From: Cephalopachus bancanus
Taxonomy: Eukaryota; Chordata; Mammalia; Primates; Tarsiidae
Direction of reading: 5' to 3'
DNA length: 64,000 nt
Assembly (NCBI GenBank): GCA_027257055.1
Contig: JAPVLO010000880.1
Coordinates: 62,001 to 126,000 of the forward strand
Shown in pieces: positions 35,946 to 48,408 of this stretch; position 1 is the stretch's first letter, and every line of letters starts with the position of its first letter. The notes under the pieces were generated by a model. That model saw nothing but the letters and a program-made list of their open reading frames with translations. It was not told the DNA's origin and did no database searches. A program made the translations under genes and the position numbers.

Positions 35946-36548
35946 ATTAGGAAAATAATATAAATTGAAAGTGAAGGATGCGGAAGAAACAGATGATTCT
36001 GAGCTTTTAGTGTTACACATACATAGGAGTAAAAAGGAGTAGGAACAGATTTTTATGAGAAAATAATGGTTTAGGTTTGTTCTAAAATAGCTAATAATTG
36101 GTTAAAAGAGGAGCATGGCAAAAATACAAAGACCTGGCAATGGTTTATGTGCTGTCTTTATTTCTTTTCTGCTGGAAGGCAGTTAAAGTGGTTACCATGT
36201 GCCAACCTCTGAATGCAATGTATTAGAGAGAGGGCTGTGATTTTCTGTTTTTGCTTTGGTTTTTCAGTGTTAGATTTTAGTCTTTGTGGCATTCAGGAAT
36301 TGTTGTCTATGAGAACAAAACAATAGATGTGGAACTCAGAAAGGAGGCAAATGTCACCATAAATGAATTACCAAACTGGGTAATAATGCTGGGGGGAGAT
36401 CTTTGAGAGTCTAGAATGGGGGACAGAGAAGGAAGATCCAAAAGAGGAGAATGGGGGAAGTCGTACAAACCAAAGACAATTATTTTGAAGGGAAGTGATA
36501 TGAGAACTGAAAAGAAACTGTTGGATGTGGCAATTAGAAAGATATTGC
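35946..36548. other. BAG4 intron 1, unassigned
   Basis: No recognisable gene; purine-rich plus strand at 36340-36500. Confidence 0.5.
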
Positions 36549-36825
36549 TGGCCAGACATGGTGGCTCACACCTGTAATCTCAGCGCTTTGGGAGGCTGAA
36601 GCAGGAGGATTGCTTGAGCCCAGGAATTTGAGACCAGACTGGGCAATATAGCAAGACCTCATCTCTACAAAAATTAAAAAAAAATTTGCTGTGTGTGGTG
36701 GCCTGTGCCTATAGTCTCAGCTATTTGGGAGACGGAGGCTGAAGGATCGCCTGAACCTAGGAGGTTGAGGATTGTGTCATTGCACTCTAGCCTAGGCAAC
36801 AGAGTGAGACTCAAAAAAAAAAAAT
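36549..36825 (+). mobile_element. Old AluJ-like copy
   Basis: Sense dimer with GAATTTGAGACCAGACTGGG. Confidence 0.85.
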
Positions 36826-37040
36826 GTTGATTTTTATTAGTAGGAGTTTAAAATAGTATTAAAGTAATGAATGGGATGAGAGGATAACTAGTATAAACTG
36901 TGCTTCCAGAAATTTGTTAGCAAATGAGAAAGTGATCACTTTACTGGGAACCAGGATTTAGGGAAGAATTTTTAGTTTAGGTGACTTGAGTATGTTTGTA
37001 AGCAAAGGAGGGTGAGTTAGATTCAGGAAAAAGAAGTAAG

Positions 37041-37195
37041 GTAGGTGCAGTGGTGCACGCCTATAGTTCCAGCTACTTGGAAGGCTAAGGCAGAAGGATC
37101 TCTTGAGCCCAGGATTTTGAGGTTATGATTATGCCTGTGAATAGCTACTGCATTCCAGCATGGGCAACATAATAGGATCCCATCTCTTAAAAAAA
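37041..37195 (+). mobile_element. Old Alu monomer
   Basis: Sense monomer GTGCAGTGGTGCACGCC to an A-run. Confidence 0.65.
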
Positions 37196-37417
37196 AAGAT
37201 ACAAGTAAAAGGATGGAGTATGACTTGGGGAAAATGGGATTAAGAAATGAGAAAAAGAGTTGAGAAACCTCTTCTGAGGAACTAGAAAGAGAAAAATTAA
37301 GTTTGGAGTTGTGGGGTGGGGGAAGCATTGACAGCTTCTGCTGGAGTAGGAGGCTAGATCATCTAAGAATAAAAGAAGTAGGATGGGAGGTACTGGGATA
37401 TTTATGTGGTACATTTT

Positions 37418-37714
37418 TGTTTTGTTTTGAGTTGAGGTTTCATTGTTACCCAGGCTGGAGTGCAGTGGCACAATCACAACTTTACACATCCTTGAATTCC
37501 TGGGCTCAAAGGATCCTCCAGCCTCACCTTCCCGCGTAGCTGGGACTACAGATGCATGCCAACACTCCCGGCTAATTTTTAAAATTTTTTTATAGAGATA
37601 GGGTCGGCCTCAATATTTTGCTCAGGCTAGTGTCGAACTCCTAGGCTCAAGTAGTCCTCTCACCTCAGCCTCCCAAAGTACTGGGATTACAGGCTGAGCC
37701 ACTGAGCACGACCT
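37418..37714 (-). mobile_element. Old Alu
   Basis: Antisense dimer with a TTTGTTTTG tail. Confidence 0.82.
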
Positions 37715-38367
37715 TGTCCAATTCTTATGAAAATTATAAGTAAATTTGTAAATGGAACTTACGTAATATCAGTAGTACTTAGTTTCCTCTGCTGTGAGAT
37801 TTGCTTGGTTATATTTTGAAAACATGTTGGTAAGTCACTTTGTAAATTTAATCATATATCCACTTCTTACATAACTATTTTGTTCTGAGATTAAAATGAA
37901 AGAAATTGACCCCGGCAATTGTTTTAACATGTAGGTACTTCTCAAAAGACAAGAAAATAAGCAAAATAGTTATCTTGCAAAATTTTAATCAAATGTCCTT
38001 TGCCACAAAACTTTAATTCACTTATTACTGCATGTGAAAACCTTTTATTAATATTGTTTTAGTTTGTATTTCATTGAATAAATAAAAAGTTTAGAGTAAG
38101 GCACATAATAAAATTGGCAACTTAGTTTATAGAATAGAGTTCAGCTTCAGTCAGTTTCCTGTGAACCAAATGATATTTCATAGAATTAGTTTCATGTTAG
38201 GAGGGTCACGAGGCATAGACTTTCATTGTTACTGGGGATATTTTTAGATTTGTCCCATTTTGTCCAAAAGGAATGAAAAAAGAGGCGAAGACATTCTTCA
38301 TCTTTTCTTTATTAAGATTTAATAAAATTAGTAATTTTTAGTCTTTCACTAAGGACATATTTTTTTC

Positions 38368-38656
38368 ATTTTTTTTTTTTTTGAGTTGGAGTCTCACTCT
38401 GTCGCCCAGACTGGAGTGCAGTGGCCGCTCCTGGCCATCACAGCCTCGACCCGCTGGGCTCTGGCGATCCTTCCGCCTCAGCCTTCCGTGTAGCCGGAAT
38501 TACAAGCGCGCGCCACTACGCCCGGCTGATTTTTTGATTTATTGTAGAGATGAGGTCTTGCTGCCCAGGCGGGTCTCGAACCCACGGGCTCAGGCAATCC
38601 ACTCACCTCAGCCTCCCAAAGGCGCGGGATTACAGGCTGAGCCACCGAGCCCGGCT
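38368..38656 (-). mobile_element. Alu, young subfamily
   Basis: Antisense full length; TTTTTTCATTTTTTT on both sides. Confidence 0.92.
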
Positions 38657-38697
38657 TTTTTCATTTTTTTAAAGTTATGGCATAACTTGTGTAAATT

Positions 38698-38790
38698 TCA
38701 CCCTTTTAGTGTATAGTTCTGTGAGTTTTGACAAATGCATACAATTATGTAACCACCACCACAACCAAGGTGTAGATATTGATCCATCTT
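38698..38790 (+). mobile_element. Short L1-type 3' fragment
   Basis: The phrase TGAGTTTTGACAAATGCATA followed by a CACCACCACAACCAAGGTGTAG stretch is common in old L1 3' regions. Short and diverged. Confidence 0.45.
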
Positions 38791-38825
38791 TAAAAAAATA
38801 ATTCTAAAATAAGAATGTAATTTGA

Positions 38826-39110
38826 GGCCTGACTTGGTGGCTCAGCCTGTAATCCCAGCACTTTGGGAGGTTGAGGCGAGTGGATTGCCTGAGCCGGCGG
38901 ATTCATGACCAGCCTGGGCAACTTGGCGAGACCTCATCTTTTCAATAAATCAAAAATTAGCTGGGTGTGGTAATGCACCTGTAGTTCCGGCTACTTAGAA
39001 GGTTGAGGCAAAGGATTGCCGGAGCCCAGCAGGTTGATGCCAGGGTGGCTGTGAGCGTGCCACTGCGCTTCAGTCTGGGCAACAGAGTGAGACTCCAACT
39101 CAAAAAAAAA
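38826..39110 (+). mobile_element. Alu
   Basis: Sense dimer with TGGCTCAGCCTG A box and long left arm. Confidence 0.9.
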
Positions 39111-39239
39111 TGTATATATATGTGATGTGTTTTATTCAATTGCAGCCATTTTGATGCTTAGCTGGTCCCATGCTATATGAGTAGGAGTCCCTTTTTTTTT
39201 GACTTCTGATTCCTTTCAACATGACACATTAAGTTTTCT

Positions 39240-39826
39240 TTCTTTCTTTCTTTTTTTGAGTTAGGGTCTCTGTCACCCAGAGGGCAATGGCATGATCATG
39301 GCTCACCGCAATCTTAAACTCCTGGGCTGAAGTGATCCTCCTGCTTCAGCCTTCCAAGTACCTAGGACTATAGGCGCATGCCACTATATCCAGTTAATTT
39401 TTCTGAGTTTTTTTTTTTTCAGTTGGAGTCTCACTCTGTCGCCCAGACTGGAGTACAGTAGCTGCTCCCGCCACCACAGCCTCGACCTGCTGGGCTCCGG
39501 CGATCCTTCCGCCTCAGCCTTCCGAGTAGCTGGAATTACAGGCGCGCGCTACCACGCCTGGCTAATTTTTTTTTATTTATTATAGAGATGAGGTCTCGCC
39601 TGCCCAGGCGGGTCTCAAACCCGCGGGCTCAGGCAATCCACTCACCTCAGCCGCCCAAAGGCGCAGGATTACAGGCTGAGCCACCGAGCCCGGCTCTGAG
39701 TTTTTTTGTAGAGATGAGGTCTCACTATATTGCCCAGGCTGGTCTCAAACTCTGAACTCAAGTGATCCTCTCACCTCAGCCTCCCAAAGTACTGGGATTA
39801 CAGGTGCGAGCCACCATGCCTGAATG
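39240..39826 (-). mobile_element. Old Alu split by a younger Alu
   Basis: Old copy 39240-39408 and 39695-39826; young -4-form copy between, with CTGAGTTTTTTT on both sides. Confidence 0.88.
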
Positions 39827-40547
39827 ACCCATTGATTTTTGATAACTTCCTTGATTTCTGGTTCATCGAGATGTCTTAGACCATTATGTGTAATTCAGTC
39901 CCAAGACATATAATCAGCCATTTCTTTAGGACACCTTGATTGTATTTTTTCCCCCATATTTAGAAGCTGTATAAATCAGGATCTGGGCAGGAAAACAGAA
40001 ACCACACTAGTTAGAGAGAATTTGGTTTAGGAAATTAAAGAAGTATTGGAGTTCTGAAAAGGGAAAAAGAGAAAACAGAAGTAACATAGAAGAGAATAAC
40101 TGCAGCACAGGAAACAGGAAGGGAATGAGGAGAAGAGATTGGGGTGATTAAAATCTGGAAACTTTGGAGAATGGCCTAGTGGAGGTGGAACCCAGCAGGT
40201 GGCGCTGCCTAGCTGGTGCTGGTACCTCTGAGGGCCTACTGGGAAAAACAAGAGAAGGTGTCTGCTATTGTCTGCTGCCTCCAGGATAAATGGCCTTGCT
40301 GGGCTGACACCGACAGAAACAACAAACAGGAAGGAGCAAGTCCATATCCCTCCTCTAGCCTAGTGTCCTGTGTTGGCAGAACCAGAAAGTAAGCAAGCTG
40401 AAAATGGGAGGAATGTTTGTAGATCACGGAGCCAAGCATAGAATGTTGTTTGTTGCTGAGGGACAATAGCTTAATACCTGATACAGAAGTTACTGTTGGG
40501 TGCCAGGTATACTAATTACTATTGTGTTGTCATTGCTTTTAGACTTT

Positions 40548-40975
40548 TTCTTTTTCTTTTTTTTTTTTGAGTTGGAGTCTCACTCTGTCACCCAGATTGG
40601 AGTGCAGTGGCTGCTCCTGGCCACCGCAGCCTCGACCTGCTGGGCTCCGGCGATCCTTCCGCCTCGGCCTTCCAACGCCCAGCTGTTTTTTTGATTTATT
40701 GTAGAGATGAGGTCTCGCTGCCCAGGCGGGTCTCAAACCCGCGGGCTCAGGCAATCCACTCACCTCAGCCTCCCAAAGGCGCGGGATTACAGACTGAGCC
40801 ACCGAGCCCGGCTGACTTTTTCTTTTTTTGAACCGAGTCTCACTCTGTCGCCCAGGCTGGAGTGCAGTGGCACACTTACAGCCACTGCAGCCTTTACCTG
40901 CTGGACTCAGGTGATCCTTCCTCCGCCTTAGCCTCCAAGTAGCTGGAACTACAGGCACACATCACTATGCCCAAC
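40548..40975 (-). mobile_element. Young Alu next to a partial older Alu
   Basis: Young copy 40548-40813 lacks part of its centre near 40672. Older copy 40818-40975 stops inside the linker (CCCAACTAAAG). Confidence 0.85.
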
Positions 40976-41001
40976 TAAAGAGAGTGGCTCACATTTTTTT
41001 T

Positions 41002-42470
41002 AAGAAATTGGAATATAGGTATATTTCTTTATTAGGATGTGCACACGAATGAAGGATACATTAGCATTCTCCTCATATGATAAAGAATACATGTGACCTA
41101 CATTGTGGCAGGAAACAGGGGTAAGGGCTCTCAGAGCTAGTGCCATGTATCACTGAAGAAATCCCCATTCAAAGAGAGGTTGTTTCTTTGGATTCCATCG
41201 TCTCCGCTGTAGCTACCAGCGAGGTCTCCATGATCTTCCCAGAATGCTTTACTCCAGTACCAGTTCATGATCTTTGCCTTGGCACTCCCAACTCTTTCAA
41301 GACTGAGGCCAGTAGCCCCATGTCTCACTCACCTAGATTACCTCTGGAATCCTGCAGCATATCTTTTTGGTATGCTGCTGCCCTGCCACCCTCAGGGACA
41401 TGGTTGGGGGATAGAGAGGTGGGGGAGAACATATCATGTTACCAAAAACAAACAGCTGCAGGGTTACATTAGTAAATGACACTTGGACATACGCCTAACA
41501 ACTTACAGAATACATGTTTTCTCCTCAGATGATACATAATCCTCTAGAGCAAAGGAAACTCTTCTCAAGTTAACATGTATGAAGGATTCTTTATGCCGGG
41601 CACAAGGATACAAAGTGGCTGGTGTTCACTTCTGTCATACCCTGCACACAGTAGGAAGTTAGTGGATGAAAGCTGGAACCAAATCTCTATCTTGGCTCTG
41701 TTAGGTTTCTCCTGGCTCTTCCTGCCCTTGAATGGTGCCACCGCTTTGCTTCCAACAGTTCTGGACATTTGTTCATTTTTCAAAAGAGGATATAAGGATG
41801 AAGGGGTGGCAGAGGGAGAGAGTGTGAAAGCGGAGAAGGGGGAAAACAACCTTGTAAAAACAGAACAAAAGCAATACAAAAATCCAGAAACCAGATTTAG
41901 TATAATAATATTTTATAATAATGGAAAGTAGCTGAAAATACTACATGCTAACACAGACATTATGATACACCATCTCAGGGGGAGGAGTCAGCAGGGAATG
42001 TGTGGCAGAGGCCACAGATTTAGACTAAGAGCCTTTCAATGGACTGCTGAATGGACTGGCTCTACCGCTTTGGCTGTGAACCTTCTTTGATGGTGACAGA
42101 ACAAGTGATGACAGGCCTGGAGACCCCACAGGCCTGCCCCAGGGCCTGCTTGAAGTGCACACACATGTAGGGCATATTCTTGTCTTAACACAGCAGCAGG
42201 AGGTGCAAAATGATCTCCAGCGGCTCAGCGTCAGCAGCTCACAATGAACAACATCACAACAGAGATGCCCTTGTTGAGGGTTTTGGTGGCCTCATTGGCT
42301 CCTTTCCGAAGCTGTTTGCAGTTACGTGACTGCTGAACGAGGTCCAGTAGCTGCTTGGTGAGGTGGACATTTGCAAGGGGATAGGCCTTCGGATTTACAT
42401 CAACTTTGGTCATGACTGCAGTTCCGTGGGCTCGCCACTCCTCAGGGAGCACAGCTGACATCAGAGTAGC
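41002..42470 (-). pseudogene. SNU13P: SNU13 (NHP2L1, 15.5K) processed pseudogene
   Basis: From 42413 downward the minus strand reads [20 protein letters not shown] then QLLDLVQQS and [15 protein letters not shown], clearly SNU13, the L7Ae-type protein that binds the kink-turn of U4 snRNA and box C/D snoRNAs. After ...GIS the frame breaks. Matching blocks continue in other frames (EPLEI, SKQAL-like, [17 protein letters not shown]) to IERLLV and TAA at 42022-42020. The body is about 394 bases against 387 for the intact gene. No introns are present. The 5'UTR-like segment lies above 42413. An AATAAA on the minus strand near 41033-41028 followed by a short A-run (T-run 40994-41001 on plus) probably marks the retrocopy's 3' end. 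Confidence 0.88.
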
Positions 42471-43379
42471 TGCACTTGCCTCTGGTTCAGTTGTTTTATT
42501 AGGAGGATGAAGCTGGCAACTCCTACTCTTTTCCCAAAGGAGGTGACTTCATTTGCAACAGAATGTGGAAAAGCCTAGGCCTAAGGATGCTTCCAAAAAA
42601 AAAAAAAACTGCAGAGGCTGTCCTGCAAGGCAATTGGGCAGAGATTGATGCATTCGTCAGAGATATAGGTTAAACTGTAGGGCAGCTAGTTTGCTGTAGA
42701 GAACCAGGAAAAGAAACAGCAAGGAGGAGCCCTTGGATCAGAACAACTCTCAAACACTGACCTTAGGAAGTGTACCTTTAAAGGGACCCACATTTGATTG
42801 AGTCAGTCTTTGGGGGCAATTTATGCTCCAGAGTCCTGTTGAAATAGAGCAATCAGCTGGAAGTTAGTGGAGTTTTAACAGCTAGGTGTGACCTAGGAAA
42901 GATGTGTTCAAAGAAGAGTCTTGCCAAAACCACTGTCATCCAGGGTGACTGTGGGCTTACCCAATGCACTGTCCCTAAGGAGCAACATCACACATTTCAT
43001 ATAGCGGGGGTGGGGAGAAATATACTTCATCAAAATAATCCAGCTGGTCACTAAACAAACAAGCAAATAACAAGCCTGATGTGGGAATGGTGGGACTAGT
43101 ACCCAGAGTTGCTAAAATATAATGTCTAAAATATACAGTTTCCACCAAAAAATTATGAAGCATACACAGAAACAGGAAAGTGTGACCCATACTAGAAAAA
43201 AAACAGCTAACAGAAACTGGTTGTGAAAGTGATCAGATGTCAGATTTAATACACAAAGACTTCAAAGTAGCCATTATATATATATGTGTTCAAAGAACTA
43301 AAGGAAACTGATTACAGAATCAAAGGTTGGTGTGATGATAATATTGCATCAACAGGGAATATCAGTAAAGAGATAGCTT

Positions 43380-43670
43380 TTTTTTGGGGGGGGGTAGGAG
43401 TCTCACTGTCTCGCCCAGGCTGGAGTACAGTGGCATGCTCACGGCCACCCCAGTGTCAACCTGCTGGGCTCAGGTGATCCTTCTGTCTCAACCTTCCAAG
43501 TAGCCGGAACTACAGGCGCACGCTACCACGCTCAGCTAATTTTTTATTTATTGTAGAGAAGAGGTCTCACCAAGGTGTCTGGGCCGGTCTTGAACCTGTG
43601 GGCTCAGGCAATCCACTTGCCTTGGCCTCCCAAAGTACTGGGATTACAGGCGGAGTTACCTAGCCTGGCC
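43380..43670 (-). mobile_element. Alu
   Basis: Antisense dimer inside an old L1. Confidence 0.88.
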
Positions 43671-43710
43671 AAGAGATGACATTTTTATAAAAAGAACTAG
43701 GTAGAAATTC

Positions 43711-44005
43711 TGGGCCAGGCACAGTGGCTTACACCTGAAATCCCAGCACTTTGGAAGGTGGAGGCGAGAGGATTGCTTGAGTCCAGGGGTTCGAGACCAG
43801 TCTGGGCAACTTGGCAAGATCTCATCTCTGCAATAAATAAAAAAATTAAATTAGCTGGGCATGGTGGCATGCACCTATAGTTCCAGCTATTTGGAAGGCT
43901 GTGGTGGAAGGATCACCTGAGCTCATTAGGCCGAGTCTGTAGTGGCCGTGAGTGTGCTGCTGCACTCCAGCCTGGGTGAAACTCCTACTCCAAAAAAATA
44001 AAAAG
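43711..44005 (+). mobile_element. Alu, older
   Basis: Sense dimer inside the same old L1. Confidence 0.88.
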
Positions 44006-44234
44006 ACATTCTAGAGTTGAAAAGTGTAATATGCTAAAATGAAAAATTCACTAGAGGACTCAACAGTAGATTTGAACTGGCAGAATAAATAATTAATGAA
44101 TTTGAAGATAGATTAGTACAGATTGTGCAATCTGAAGGACAGGGAAAAAAGACTGAAGAGTGTCAGAGAAATGTTAAACACACCAATATACCAAAAATGA
44201 TAAATAGGAAGGTTGATACAACAAAAGCTAAAAA

Positions 44235-44415
44235 TATGTACTTGCTCTCCTTTCTTCTATCGGATTCTTTAAAAGGCAGCTGAGGTTTTGATTATGATGG
44301 TGGTGAATCTGTAGATCAATTTGGAGATTATTGCCATCTTAACATATTAAGTCTGCTAACTCATGCACATGAGATGCTTTTCTGTTTACTTAAATCTTTT
44401 TTAACTTCTCTCTAG
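44235..44415 (-). mobile_element. L1 fragment
   Basis: Antisense L1 ORF2-like text (GAATCTGTAGATCAATTTGG, GCCATCTTAACATATTAAGT). Confidence 0.6.
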
Positions 44416-44416
44416 A

Positions 44417-44948
44417 ATTTTTTTTTTTTTTTTTTTTTTGAGTTGGAGTCTCACTCTGTTGCCCAGACTGGAGTGCTGTGGCCGCTCCCGGCCACTGCAG
44501 CCTCGACCTGCTGGGCTCCGGCGATCCTTCCGCCTCAGCCTTCCAAGTAGCTGGAATTACAAGTGCGTTACCACGCCCAGCTGATTTTTGATTTATTGTA
44601 GAGATGAGGTCTCACCAAGTTGCCCAGGCGGGTCTCGAACCTGTGGGCTCAGGCAATCCGCTCACCTCAGCCTCCCAAAGGCATGGGATTATAGACTGAG
44701 CCATCAAGCCCGGCTCTACAATGTTTTTTTTTTTTTTTTTTGAGTGGGAGTCTCACTCTGTCGCCCAGACTGGAGTGCAGTAACCGCTCCTGGCCACCGC
44801 AGCCTCGACCTGCTGGGCTCCGGCGATCCTTCTGCCTCAGCCTTCCGAGTAGCCAGAATTACAGGCACGCGCTACCACGCCTGGGTGATTTTTGGTTTAT
44901 TGTAGAGATGACGTCTCGCCAAGTTGCCGAGGCAGGTCTCGAACCCGG
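44417..44948 (-). mobile_element. Two tandem Alus, second with a deletion
   Basis: Copies 44417-44714 and about 44724-44948. CTCTACAATGTT flanks the second. The second jumps from GGTCTCGAA to CCCGGCTC, losing about 75 bases of the left arm. Confidence 0.9.
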
Positions 44949-45078
44949 CTCTACAATGTTCTATAGTATCCAGAATACAAGTTTTGGTCTCCATTTTTTA
45001 AAAACAAGCAAGCTGCTTTCTTTTTATTTTGAGGAACACTGATATAAATGCAGCATAATTGCTATGAAATAAACAGCT

Positions 45079-45371
45079 AAATTTTTTTTTTTTTTTTGAG
45101 TTGAAGTCTCACTCTGTCACCCAGACTGGAGTGCAGTGGCCGCTCCCGGCCACCGCAGCCTCGACCTGCTGGGCTCCGGCAATCCTTCCGCCTCAGCCTT
45201 CTGAGTAGCCGGAATTACAGGCATGCGCTACCACGCCCGGCTGATTTTTTGATTTATTGTAGAGATGAGGTCTCGCTGCCCAGGTGGGTCTCGAACCCGC
45301 GGGCTCAGGCAGTTGACTCACCTCAGCCTCCCAAAGGCGCGGGATTACAGGCTGAGCCACCGAGCCCGGCT
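45079..45371 (-). mobile_element. Alu, young subfamily
   Basis: AAACAGCTAAATTTTT on both sides. Confidence 0.93.
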
Positions 45372-45394
45372 TAAACAGCTAAATTTTTACAAAA

Positions 45395-45670
45395 GTCCCA
45401 GTCCTTTCAGCAGGTCTGTGTTTAGAGTCAGGCTATTAGCAAATGACATGGTTTTATGATTAGAAACTCCCAAGGAATCCACTAAAAAAACTATTAGAAC
45501 TAATAAATGTGTTCAGAAATGTTACAAGGTCAATGTAAAAAAAATCATCTGTACATCTATATACTAGCAATGAAAAATCCAAAAATGAAATTAAGGAAAC
45601 AATTCCATCTACAATAGCTTCAAGAAGCATAAAGTACTTTGGAATAAATTTAACAAAAAAGGAGATTGTG
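45395..45670 (+). mobile_element. L1 ORF2 fragment
   Basis: L1-like text: GAATCCACTAAAAAAACTAT, CAAGGTCAATGTAAAAAAAA, TCTATATACTAGCAATGAAA, CAATTCCATCTACAATAGCT. Degenerate. Confidence 0.78.
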
Positions 45671-45848
45671 ACTGGTTTCACCTGCAGGCCCCTGGGAACA
45701 TGTTGACCACAGCATGGTGACCTCAGTGCTCAAGCAGCAGCTCATGGCAGCTAAGATAAGGAACCTGTCCTGGGTTGAAAGTACTAACCACATATACTGA
45801 TCTCATTCTCATCAAAATATTTTGAGTACCATTAGAAAATATATGTTG

Positions 45849-46110
45849 GCCGGGCTCAGTGACTCAGCCTATAATCCTGCGCTTTTGGAGGCTGCGGTGA
45901 GTGAATCTCCTGGGCAACTTGGCAAGACATCATCTCTACAATAAATCAAAAAAATTAGCCAGGCATGGTAGCATGCACATGTAGTTCCGGCTACTTAGTA
46001 GGCTGAGGCGGAAGGATCGCCGGAGTCCAGCAGGTCGAGGCTGCAGTGGCCGGGAGTGGCCACTGCACTGCAGTCTGGGCGACAGAGTGAGACTCCAACT
46101 TAAAAAATAA
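45849..46110 (+). mobile_element. Alu with left-arm deletion
   Basis: Sense; jumps from GTGAGTGAATCT to CCTGGGCAACTTGG. Confidence 0.88.
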
Positions 46111-46189
46111 AAATATGTGTCAGTGAAGACTGACTACCATACCTGCCCATGGCAGCTAGTAATGCGGCCCCACAAAATCTTTTAATATC

Positions 46190-46945
46190 ATGTGTTTTTT
46201 TAGTGTTTATTTTATTCATGACTCCATTTTAAAACTGTAAAATTCACAGTCATGGTCTCTTCATGATGTCACTTTTTGGCAGCACATGCATTTGTGAGCA
46301 GCTGTTTTCAGTTATGAAGCACACAAAGAGCAAAGTTCAAACAAATATTTCTGACAAGCACCTTGAGATCTTACTAAGAATTGTGACCACTTCCATCGAA
46401 CCAGACATTAATAGATTATTTTTACAAAATCAAGGTCAAATTTCTCACTAGTTTTATATTCTCATTCTTCTAAAATGTATAATAAAAATATTAAAAAGTC
46501 TTATTATGTGTATTTACTAACTACATTATGTAATTTATGTGCAGCCCAAGACAATTTCTTTTTACTTAGTGCAGCCCAAGGAAGCCAAAAGGGGCTGGGC
46601 GCGGTGGCTCATACCTGTAATCCCAGCACTTTGGGAGGTTGAGGGGAGAGGATTGCCTGAACTCAGGGTTTTGAGACCAGCCTGGACAACTTGGCAAGAC
46701 CTCGTCTCTACAATAAAACAAAAAATTAGCCAAGTGTGGTGGCACGTGCCCATGGTTCCAGCTACTTGGAAGGCTGAGGCGGAAGGCTATCTTGAGCCCA
46801 GCAGGTTGAGGCTGCAGTGGTCATGAGTATGCCACTGCACTCCAGTGTAGGTGGCAAAGTGAGACTCCAACTCAAAAAAAAAAAATTAAAAAAGTCAAAA
46901 GTTTGCTTGTTGTGGTCCAGGGGAGCCAAAAGGTTGGACACTGCT
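46190..46945 (+). mobile_element. hAT-Charlie DNA transposon remnant with transposase C-terminus
   Basis: Frame 46263-46451 reads GSTCICEQLFSVMKH... EIL.RIVTTSIEPDI, the C-terminal dimerisation region of a Charlie-type hAT transposase (the kind domesticated in GTF2IRD2). The end at 46920-46945 (AGCCAAAAGGTTGGACACTG) matches the Charlie terminal inverted repeat. An Alu (46594-46888) sits inside, flanked by AAGCCAAAAG/AAGTCAAAAG. Confidence 0.8.
46594..46888 (+). mobile_element. Alu
   Basis: Sense dimer inside the Charlie remnant. Confidence 0.9.
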
Positions 46946-47254
46946 GATATAAGTGAAGATGGAGTGAAAACACAACTTTTTCTAGTGGAGCTATGCCAAG
47001 GGCTCTGAACCTTTTACAGAACACCAATGTGACTTTAGGGAAGGCAATAGAGGACAGTGTTTACACTTGCACAGGGCTCCCACTCAAGTCAGACATTGTT
47101 AGTATTCTGGACTGGATGTTGAATCAAGATTTAACACAGCTTACAGAAATATTGTGAACTTGAGAACTCTTAAAGGGTTGGCATTACAAAATACCTGACA
47201 GAAATACACTTGTTTGTGCTTAGAATTGACTTTTCATCTTTGATTTGAATACAT

Positions 47255-47515
47255 TTATTGACCAAAATGACAGACATTGAGTATAGATGTTTTGTTGGCA
47301 CCAAAGAGAAGATTCAGCTGAGTACTACCACTGCTGGTTTTCAAGTCACCAGAGACCTGATTGTTGCAGGGTCTATATGCTGAGGTCTGTTCACTACATA
47401 TCCTGATCCAGCAATCTTGGAGAACAGAGGACTCAGTTACAGGATGAACTGCTGCCAGGGGCCATATAACAAAGCCATTATCACCATAAGTATTGGAAAA
47501 CTCCACTCCAGCCAC
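47255..47515 (-). other. 86-codon open frame, unrecognised
   Basis: Minus-strand frame beginning MAGVEFSNTYGDNGFVIWPL. It is free of Alu, L1 or known pseudogene text. No splice or promoter signals are obvious. It could be an old retrocopy fragment or chance. Confidence 0.3.
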
Positions 47516-47682
47516 AGGTGGGCAGACATTTTAAAAGTACTGTGTTTGTGGCTGGTTGCAGCGGGGATACACAAATAATTCTAATTTACAGCTATCTTAT
47601 TATTCTGCCCATTTCTTTTATAAGGAAAAAAAACTTATTTCAGTCTTTTAAAATTCTTTTACATGGATGATAGGGAACATAG

Positions 47683-47971
47683 ACTTTTTTTTTTTTGAGT
47701 TGGAGTCTCACTCCTGCCTCCAGGCTGGAGTGCAGTGGCATGCACATTCACGGCCACCCCAGCATCAACCTTCTAGAAGGGCTTCAGTCTCAGCCTTCCA
47801 AGTAGCTGGAACTACAGACATGCGCTACCACGCCCAGCTATTTTTTATTTCACTGTAGAGACGAGATATCACCAAGTTTCCCAGGCTGGTCTCAAACCGG
47901 CGGGCTCAGGCATCCACTCGCCTCAGCCTCCCAAAGTGCTGGGATTACAGGCTGAGCCACCGAGCCCGGCC
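47683..47971 (-). mobile_element. Alu
   Basis: GAACATAGACTTTT / GAAACATAGACTTTT on the two sides. Confidence 0.9.
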
Positions 47972-48104
47972 GAAACATAGACTTTTAAAGCAAAATTAAG
48001 TTTATAAATCTAATCTTTGATACTGTCTCTGTTTAGATTTTAAATAGTTGTAAATGGATTTCTGGGCAAAATTACTACAATCATAAAAATGCACTGAATT
48101 CTCT

Positions 48105-48408
48105 TATTTTTTATTTATTTATTTTTTTGAGTTGGAGTCTCACTGTGTTGCCCAGGCTGGAGTGCAAGTGGCACACTCACGGTCACCACAGCCTCGATCT
48201 GCTGTGCTCAGGCAATCCTTCTACCTCAGCCTTCCAATTAGCTGGAACCACAGGCGTGTACCACCATGCCTGGCTAATTTTTAAAAATTTATTATAGAGA
48301 TGAAATCTCACCAAGTTGCCCAGGCTGGTCTCGAACCCCTGGGCTCAGGCAGTACTCGTCTCCATCTCCCAAAGTGCTGGGATTACAGGCAGGAGCCACT
48401 GCACTTGG
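48105..48408 (-). mobile_element. Alu, older
   Basis: Antisense dimer, diverged. Confidence 0.87.

Larger units (their letters stand above)
42980..44230 (+). mobile_element. Old L1 5' region fragment, split by two Alus
   Basis: L1M-like text such as GACTTCAAAGTAGCCATTAT and TGTTCAAAGAACTAAAGGAA, continuing after the Alus with GAATTTGAAGATAGATTAG and CAATCTGAAGGACAGGGAAA. Interrupted at 43380-43670 and 43711-44005. Confidence 0.7.
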
